Positions 57,585-64,000 of a stretch of 64,000 nucleotides of DNA are shown piece after piece. The number at the start of each line of letters is the position of its first letter. The stretch's first letter is position 1. The notes beneath the pieces were generated by a model. That model had not been told where the DNA came from and ran no database searches. It saw only the letters and a list, made by a program, of their open reading frames with translations. This stretch comes from Agrypnia vestita (Eukaryota; Arthropoda; Insecta; Trichoptera; Phryganeidae), in contig JADDOH010002276.1 in NCBI GenBank assembly GCA_016648135.1, positions 112,856-176,855 of the forward strand, in the 5' to 3' direction. The translations under genes and the position numbers were made by a program.

Positions 57585-58045
57585 CAGAATGGGGCACAAC
57601 ATAACCTCAAATATCTTATTTTTAAAACAATTTAATAATTATTAATGATATTGAGTCGGTATTATTTGTAATCCTTGTAAATATCCTAAAGAATACAACA
57701 CCCAAGAAAAATAAAATGATCATGCGTAGGGAGACATTCAAAAGTAGAAAAAAAAGATTTTCCATAGACAATCGGGAATATTCTCTACAATACGGATGTC
57801 ATTCTGCTTGCACAGCTTCCGGACGTTTGCGAGTAGTGAGAGGTCAAAATACCACGGTTTCTTATAAAATGACAACAAATTTAGTAGAATCTTGTTCGCA
57901 TTGTATAAGAAATGTAATTAAAAATATTATAGGACATTTTTAAACCATTATACTTCATTAAAACACAAATTTGACTGGGGTCGCTTTGTGCCTCGCTCTG
58001 GCCCCTGATCCTATTTTTGATCTTCCGGTACCCGAAGGTTAAATG
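57585..58045 (+). repeat. Dispersed repeat Z, copy 2
   Basis: The counterpart of 45735-46335. It includes AATAAA at about 57710-57715, which could serve as the polyadenylation signal of the RBM46-like gene if the transcript extends that far. No ORF of interest. Confidence 0.5.
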
Positions 58046-61000
58046 ATTTATGACGTGGCGTGGCAAATTAGTGCAATTGAAAATATTTTTTTTCCTAAAA
58101 AATTGTAGTTAAATCCAGAATATTGAGTAATTTGGTTTTCTTTTTTGCTCGTATGCAGTACGCTCCCCTGCTTGTCTCCCATTTACGCACCTAGAATAAC
58201 AAATTTTTCACTGTACTTGTAGTTTCATGTGTGAGATATTCTGATCTCCTGATCAAATGTAATAATTCGTCATCTGTCTGTCTGTTGTGAAGTCCGTAAA
58301 TTGTTGGAATTAAAACTAGATAATTAAGAGTATGATAGGCAATCAGCGCGCGGTCACGCAAGGCAAGTCATTATTATTTTCAGTGATTTTTCACAGGTGT
58401 TCGGCTAGTATATTCTAAATGTGTAACTGCGGAGTGCGTATAAGAAAACAAACAAAATTGCCACTATACGATTGAGAAAAATAAAGGGCGATGCGTTTGA
58501 AAATGATTTGATGGCAAGTGGTAGCAGTTTTATTGTTAGTGATTGCTCTTGAAAGCAATCTATAATATATAAATATATCAATTGCATAGTTACTAAAACC
58601 ACTCACAGAGAGGGTTCCCATCGAAATCGAATAAGTAGTAGAATTACGTATCATTTCATAATTGCAATTTTTTTCCTTAGGCATGTTCGAATAGCGTTCA
58701 GGCGCATCAATAACAATGCAGATCTATGACTGAGAATGATCCTCTTCGTGGTTGTTGGAACCGATTGGTTGAAATGTAGCCAAATTGTGAATTTGAATTC
58801 TGTATAGAAATGTCTTATCTAATTTCATAAGTTAAAAATATCTTTATTTACTATGTATTGGGATAACTCTGATGGAACATTACTTGTCACGATTTTACAT
58901 TGACAATGGTGGAACATTACTTAATTGAATCTCTAATTATAAATACCATTAATTATTTTGTTGTATAAATTCAGTTGTGTATAAATTAAATCAATTTTAA
59001 CAGAATTCTGAAATATGCATCTCATTGCGCATAAAAATATTTGTTCGCTTCAGCGTGCGCTCGATTGCTGGGGAAATATAGTTATCGCAAAGGCAAAGAT
59101 GTGTATATAAAGAATTTTCATCTTTAAAGATGGATAAATGTGGGCTTTGATTGGGTGTTGTGTGGAGTACAGTTTTTTAAGATGAATTCCAAATTCCAAT
59201 TTTGTATCATTTTTACCTAAAAATCGATGTTACAATGAGGTGAGTGTTTAAAATATAAAGATTTTTTGGTTTTATTATTGCAATGCAATTTAATGTATTT
59301 TATTGGAAAATATTTTTGCATTGTGATAAAATCAAAGACTTTCTTTATAGATATACTTTATAGATGGTGAACTGTTGACTGTTAAAATATTTTATTTATT
59401 GACATAGATATTTATCTATTTCCTTAAATCATTTAAATGTTTCTCTGTGTACAAAAGTTAATTTTTAATTAACAAAATTTAAAAGTGACTTTCTTCATTA
59501 TTTAGTTAGTTTAGTCCAATTATATTCTAAAAGTTTATTTACATAGTTAAGTATTGTAAGCATCGTTTATGACTTTTTTAGTTACAAAATTATAGTGTGT
59601 AATACTATATGTATGTACATCCTTTATTCAAATCTAACATTCCTTTGAATATAAGACTGTTACTCTTACATTAAAAATATTCTTTAAATAAAATACTCTT
59701 GCATTAAAAATAATAGTATTTAAGCAAACCTAAAATATTTCATTATATGGTAAGCACACAGTCTTTTTTTCATTAGGCGGTGTACATAGAAACCTTACCA
59801 TTTCTTAAATAAATGCAAGGTCTCTAAAAATAACAAATATAATAATTAAGATGATGAATAAAATATGCCAGAATTGTTAACCTTAAAATATTTTCACCCT
59901 TAGTTTACAGTAACTGACCTAGGACCGTTTAAATCAACTTTGTTTATAAGAATACTTTGTTGAAACCTTAGATTTTTAAGTAAACGAGTTGTTTGTTCAG
60001 TGGAAAATGAAAAAAATCTATGCTTCAAATGAAAGATTACTCTAAACGAAGTTGATAAAACTGGCCCTGATGCTTATTTGTTGAAAGAATTAGTTGGTGT
60101 CATAATAGTGATGTGTTCTTAAGTCAAATATGCCCGTACCTAATCTGCATGCTTCTGTTTGGGGTAATATGTAAATTGACAGTGACAGCTTTCTGAGAAA
60201 GTCTCCTTGTAATTCGGGGTGTGCCGCCCTTTGCCTTTTCTTTTTTCATTTAATTCGTAGACATTGAAGATTTTAATTAATTTTTATGTAATTTCATAAA
60301 ACAAATTAATCAAGTCTCAATGTTTTTAATTGGCACCTTAACGTATTGGAATGACAAAATCAACATATTAGCGTGGTTTGGCTATTGATTTGATTCAAGA
60401 TAAACTAAACTAATTTTAAAAATAAGACTGTTTTATACCTTTAATGATTTAAAATTCGAACAAAATTACTTCAGTAAAAATGAGATATGCATGTGTAAAA
60501 GTATCAAATAATTTTAATTTAATTTTTGCATAAAATCTAATCATTTTTATTACTTTTCAGTGAAAATTGTATCACGGTATTATTTTTACACATGTTTTAA
60601 GACAAAGCAAAACTTTGTTTTTAAATTACTTAATTAATATCTCAAGTATGCACTATTTCTGTGGAATGTTAAAAAGTTTTCTTTTAAGAAAGCTGCCTTG
60701 AAGCATTTAAACTAAACAAACTTTTGTTATATAGTGTTTATATGTACCTATTGTAATTTTTAGTGTTAAGATTTCTACTCAACAATGATCTAAATAAATC
60801 TCTTTTTTTTTTTATTAAAAATGTGTTTATCTTAATGTCTTCATATGTATCTACCTAACATTTGGCATTAAAGGAAGAATTGTGTGGGGATATTAAAATA
60901 CCATTCGATATGCATATATACACGGTGTCTCATAGCTAGTAGTGAAAACTTTACAGGTGGATTCCTGCCTTGATAATGAGTCGAAAATGTTCAAGCAACC

Positions 61001-61500
61001 ATGACTCAATGTCAATAGTTATGGAGGTATGCAATATCGAAGATTGCATTTTTTTTTTTCAATATTTCTGATTTAATTTTGCAAAAAGTTGAACTATCAT
61101 TAAAGTAACTTATGTCAGTTATGAAAAATTCATGTGCTTCAATACAAGCCAAATAAAATTATAAAAACCTTACAAATTTTTATTTTATTATAAGTATGTT
61201 TACCGAATATTCGTATTTGCTGATCATGATCATGAATATTAAAAACAATCTATAATTGAATGCAACGCAAATTACGGTTTGGCTGTGCACCGTGTATCTG
61301 AACACACCTATGCACTCTATTATCGGGGATTCCACTAACATTGAACGAATGGATTGTTGAGTTCTCAAGTTGTCAGTTGTTACGTAACAGCATAACATGA
61401 GTTCTTTCATCTAGTTTCGTTGAGTTGTTAAGTTAATAAGGTTAGGTGCTCATTTCATGTAGTTTTTGTTTTGTAATACGTATTGTTCGTTCCATTTCCG
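58046..61500. other. Intergenic, AT-rich, no clear gene
   Basis: No protein domain is recognised. A possible spliced, barely coding transcript (TATATAAAG near 59105, donor after ATGAG at 59238, acceptor TTTTCAG near 60560, AATAAA near 60792) can be drawn but is weak. Dispersed repeat X occurs at about 60925-61150. The remainder is featureless. Confidence 0.45.
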
Positions 61501-61505
61501 TTGTG

Positions 61506-61513
61506 TATAAAAG
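61506..61513 (+). promoter_or_regulatory. TATA box of the hAT-derived mini-gene
   Basis: TATAAAAG lies 42 bp upstream of the ATG at 61555, leaving room for a start site near 61536-61540. It fits a transposon's own promoter. Confidence 0.5.
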
Positions 61514-61554
61514 CGCTAACTCTTATAAAATAATTTCTAATTTAATCTAATAAC

Positions 61555-61963
61555 ATGACCACTCGTAAGTATGAAAAAAGTGATATTTTGAAACATTTCT
61601 ATAAGAGAGCTGGTAAGTTAAATTTAAATATAACTTTGTTTGTTTTTGTTATAAAGAATAAAGATATCGGTTTGTGTACAAACTTGTTAGTGAATTTGTC
61701 CTAAAACAAAGTCAGTCCATTGAGACGAGTTCGTTTTATTTTGTTCAGGGACTCGCTCTAAAATAATTTTTAAATTGTTTGTAGAATATGAAAGTAAGGC
61801 TATATGCAGGTATAGTACCCGCGAACTGTCTCACTGGGGTAAAACTGCGGCTGCAACTGAAAGATTATTTTTGACTGCTGGGAATGTACAAACGGATAAA
61901 AGAAATCGCCTAACGCCTGAGAAGTTGCAAATGTGCTTTTTTAAAAAAATTTGCCAATGGTAA
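61555..61963 (+). CDS. Possible two-exon mini-gene with hAT dimerisation (hATC) domain
   Basis: Exon 1, 61555-61612, reads MTTRKYEKSDILKHFYKRA and ends G|GTAAGT. Exon 2, 61785-61963, starts after TTTGTAG and reads EYESKAICRYSTRELSHWGK, TAAATERLFLTAGNVQTDKR, then NRLTPEKLQMCFFKKICQW and stop. The join is in frame, giving 78 aa. ATERLFLTAGNVQTDKRNRL is the hATC dimerisation motif that ends hAT transposases. The catalytic core and any zinc finger are absent. It may be an internally deleted hAT element that kept its promoter, first exon and last exon, or a host-used dimerisation peptide. No hAT terminal repeats were found around it. Confidence 0.5.
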
Positions 61964-62238
61964 ATTTTAATTATTAAATCTCTTAGTAAAAAAAGAACTG
62001 TGGTTTATTATTTATTACCTTGTTTAATTATTCGCATTCGTATTTGTGAAAGTAGTATTCGTTGCGTCACTAGTTTTTATCATTTCATAAGTAAATATGA
62101 AAATTACAAATCAAGTGTAATTAACAGTTTGTAACATTGGCGTAAACAAAGTTAGTTGAGTTCAATTATTTTATCCATTTTTAACATAATGACAGGAGAT
62201 CACGTTCTAATACTGCTAAGAATACTTGCATCACAATG

Positions 62239-62333
62239 AAGACTAGGTTTGAGTGGATCACATAGATGCATGACTGCCTCGATCCTGGAACCTCAGGTAT
62301 GAGAATTCAGAGTCGTGCCTGTCGGTCTACAAG
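62239..62333 (-). mobile_element. tRNA-derived SINE fragment
   Basis: The minus strand reads CCTTGTAGACCGACAGGC, then GAATTCTCATACCTGAGG and the B box GGTTCCAGGATCGAGG, then CATCTATGTGATCCACTC. The CATCTATGTGAT tail is shared with 51930-52013. The open frame starting at 62315 begins inside it and is not called. Confidence 0.6.
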
Positions 62334-62926
62334 GACAGTTATTCGTAAATGAAAATAAGTTTAGCGAGTTGGTGACACAAGTTCATAAGACAATAATTGT
62401 TTTGTCAGCAGTCTATGTATCTGTTTTTTTTTGTGAATATAAATACTCTGCCTTATGTAGCACTTGGTATACATTGATGGTCCCTAGGTATACTGTCGAA
62501 TCTGCAAAAATTCTTTTTCCATTTTATTATCTCAAACCTTCTGATTTACTCTATATTTTTGGACAATTTAAAAAAAAAATTCGTATCTAAAAAAAACAAA
62601 TGTTGAAAAAAATTAAAGTTTATTCAAAATACTAAAACGAAAGTCGAATTTTTACAAATTCAACAGTATGTGTATGGACCTTTGATGTGTGTTATTTGAG
62701 TGAACTCTGTTTGCACTGATGTGAAGTTATCCGTATTCTCCCCTAATGCTTAATACAAAAAGTATAGTATAAGACTAAAAAACAAAAAAATCCTTTCTCT
62801 TACGAGACATTGATTTGTAGAAGCAAGATGCAAGTAGGTACGAATTTAGTTAAATCATATTTTGCATTTATTTGATATGGCAACCGGATGTGTGTTTTCT
62901 GCGCTTGCCGTTGTGGCGCTAGTTTT

Positions 62927-62952
62927 CTTCTTTTCGTACCGTGCGATTTATT
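62927..62952 (+). promoter_or_regulatory. RpL6 leader exon with terminal oligopyrimidine (TOP) start
   Basis: A pyrimidine run (TCTTCTTTTCG around 62927-62936) is followed within 20 bp by a consensus splice donor (ATT|GTGAGT at 62953). Ribosomal protein genes typically start at such a tract and have a short untranslated exon spliced to just before the ATG. Here the matching acceptor TGTTTTAG ends at 63406. The exact start base is not determinable. Confidence 0.55.
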
Positions 62953-63406
62953 GTGAGTTGGTATTTTTTGACTTTTCTTTAAAAATCCATTGAATCTGTC
63001 GAAATATAGTCACAAATATTGCATTTTGATCTCTTACATTGAAAGTTAACCACTAAATAATATTTATTGATAAATATTTATGCAATCTGTTAGGTATAAC
63101 AACAAAATATCTTGACTTTCCATTGCATGTTATCGAAACTTCAACGTGGGATTTTGTAGTTAATTTATCAAACAATTTGACATTTGGCACGCGTGCTACG
63201 TGAATTAATTATTGTAAAAGTTGCCGCTTTTTGTTATGAAGGCTTGTGTAATTTGTAGGCGTAATTCACAGTGTTCATAACCTATTAAGTCGGAAGTGTC
63301 AAAAGTGTGTGCGACTATACTTTCATGAACTATCAGTGATATCGGCTTATTTCAACAGCTGCAGCTTGTTGATGTTTTAACACGTAGAGCCTTTTGGATG
63401 TTTTAG

Positions 63407-63562
63407 ATGGCGCCAACACCAGAGAAGGCCGCCAAGCCGGCAAAGGTTGCTGTGACTCCCAGCAAAGGAGGAGTAGCCAAGACTAAAAAGTCCCACACCA
63501 GGAATTATAACCTCGGTCATGGCATTGTCAGGTTCTCCAAGACCAAGATGTTCCACAAGAAG
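63407..63562 (+). CDS. RpL6: Ribosomal protein eL6 (RpL6), first coding exon; gene runs off the window
   Basis: The ATG directly follows an intron acceptor (GATGTTTTAG). The 52 codons read MAPTPEKAAKPAKVAVTPSK, a Lys/Ala-rich eukaryotic extension, then SHTRNYNLGHGIVRFSKTKM and FHKK, the conserved start of eL6. The donor GTGAGT follows at 63563, phase 0. eL6 is a structural protein of the large cytosolic ribosomal subunit. No second coding exon is recognised before base 64000, so the rest lies to the right. The frame continuing to 63604 is intron read-through. Confidence 0.9.
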
Positions 63563-63604
63563 GTGAGTGTTTATTTGATTTGGAAGTTAGTGGATGAGAA
63601 ATAA

Positions 63605-64000
63605 ATCGAGAACTTACCGGTCTTGTAAATATTTACGTATTTCTGGCAGACAAACCAAAAATAAAAAACCCAGTACATCCTCCATAATTATATATTTTTC
63701 TCACTAATATTACATTGTTTATTTTATTATTATATATTACAGTTTTCATAAATATAAAAAGTTTTTCTATTCTCAAGGGTGAACTGTCTAAAAGCTATTT
63801 GCATTTCTAGATTTAGTGTACTTAGATTTACTATTACCCATTGTTTCTTTTTTTTTTTGCTAAATTGTCAAATATATTTTTTTAGTTTTTTTTTAACACT
63901 TCATTGATAAAATTTATTCATATCCTAAAGGTTCGTGTAATGAAAAAGAATTCAACATAAACAATTTATTTTTTCTAAATAATAATTATAGTAATACCGA
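63605..64000 (+). other. RpL6 intron, to window edge
   Basis: AT-rich intron sequence after the RpL6 first coding exon. Several AG acceptors follow T-rich tracts, but none opens a frame resembling the next eL6 segment. Nothing else is seen. Confidence 0.5.

Noticed and set aside
62315..62590. 91-codon plus-strand frame
   Set aside because: Starts inside a SINE fragment and shows no recognisable domain.
1..64000. CRISPR arrays, bacterial operons, phage or integrated virus genomes
   Set aside because: No regularly spaced repeats with unique spacers, no ribosome-binding-site-led gene clusters and no viral genes were seen; everything fits an arthropod nuclear genome.

Overview
The window is animal nuclear DNA, most likely from an insect or another arthropod. 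It is AT-rich, its genes are split by GT-AG introns, it carries AATAAA polyadenylation signals, and it is crowded with DNA transposons and SINEs. It also has a TTAGG-based minisatellite, and TTAGG is the usual insect telomere unit. There are no bacterial operons, rRNA genes or CRISPR arrays. The species cannot be named from the sequence.

Four host genes are visible. (1) 4600-8988, minus: a complete three-exon TBC1D22-type Rab GAP of 495 aa. (2) 11373-42534, minus: a complete 16-exon orthologue of SANBR (KIAA1841) of 891 aa, spread over 31 kb. Its last exons (including 11373-11497 and 20351-20485) are too short to show up as long ORFs, but every splice phase joins. (3) 53047-57443, plus: a four-exon RBM46/A1CF/hnRNP-R-like RNA-binding protein of 437 aa, with three RRMs and a C-terminal DSRM-like domain. 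(4) 63407 to beyond the right edge, plus: the first coding exon of ribosomal protein eL6 (RpL6), with a pyrimidine-rich leader exon upstream. TBC1D22 and SANBR lie head to tail, 2.4 kb apart. Nothing in the sequence suggests the four genes act in one pathway.

The remaining sequence is mostly transposon debris. SANBR introns hold pogo/Tigger elements (11553-12478, 30214-31366), a family of short and long pogo-like elements with CAGTARAACC ends, and two hAT elements with exact 8-bp target duplications (17255-17939, 36029-36992). They also hold four copies of a 143-bp palindromic MITE, partial PIF/Harbinger ends and tRNA-derived SINEs. The SANBR/RBM46 intergenic region (42.5-53 kb) holds a non-LTR retrotransposon tail (44.1-44.7 kb), an internally deleted PIF/Harbinger element (44809-45722), a Harbinger relic (about 47.0-47.3 kb) and a CR1/L2-like reverse-transcriptase tail (49.1-50.0 kb). 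Between RBM46 and RpL6 there is a possible small spliced gene made of a hAT dimerisation domain behind a TATA box (61506-61963).

The most unusual signal is a set of fold-back elements. Each carries a CTGA-hairpin-GAAA core resembling a minimal hammerhead ribozyme with a palindromic stem III. The clearest copies are at 9817-9858, inside an element bounded by perfect 64-bp inverted repeats, and at 25632-25673. Related motifs lie at 52373-52420, 56511-56553 and 57001-57123.
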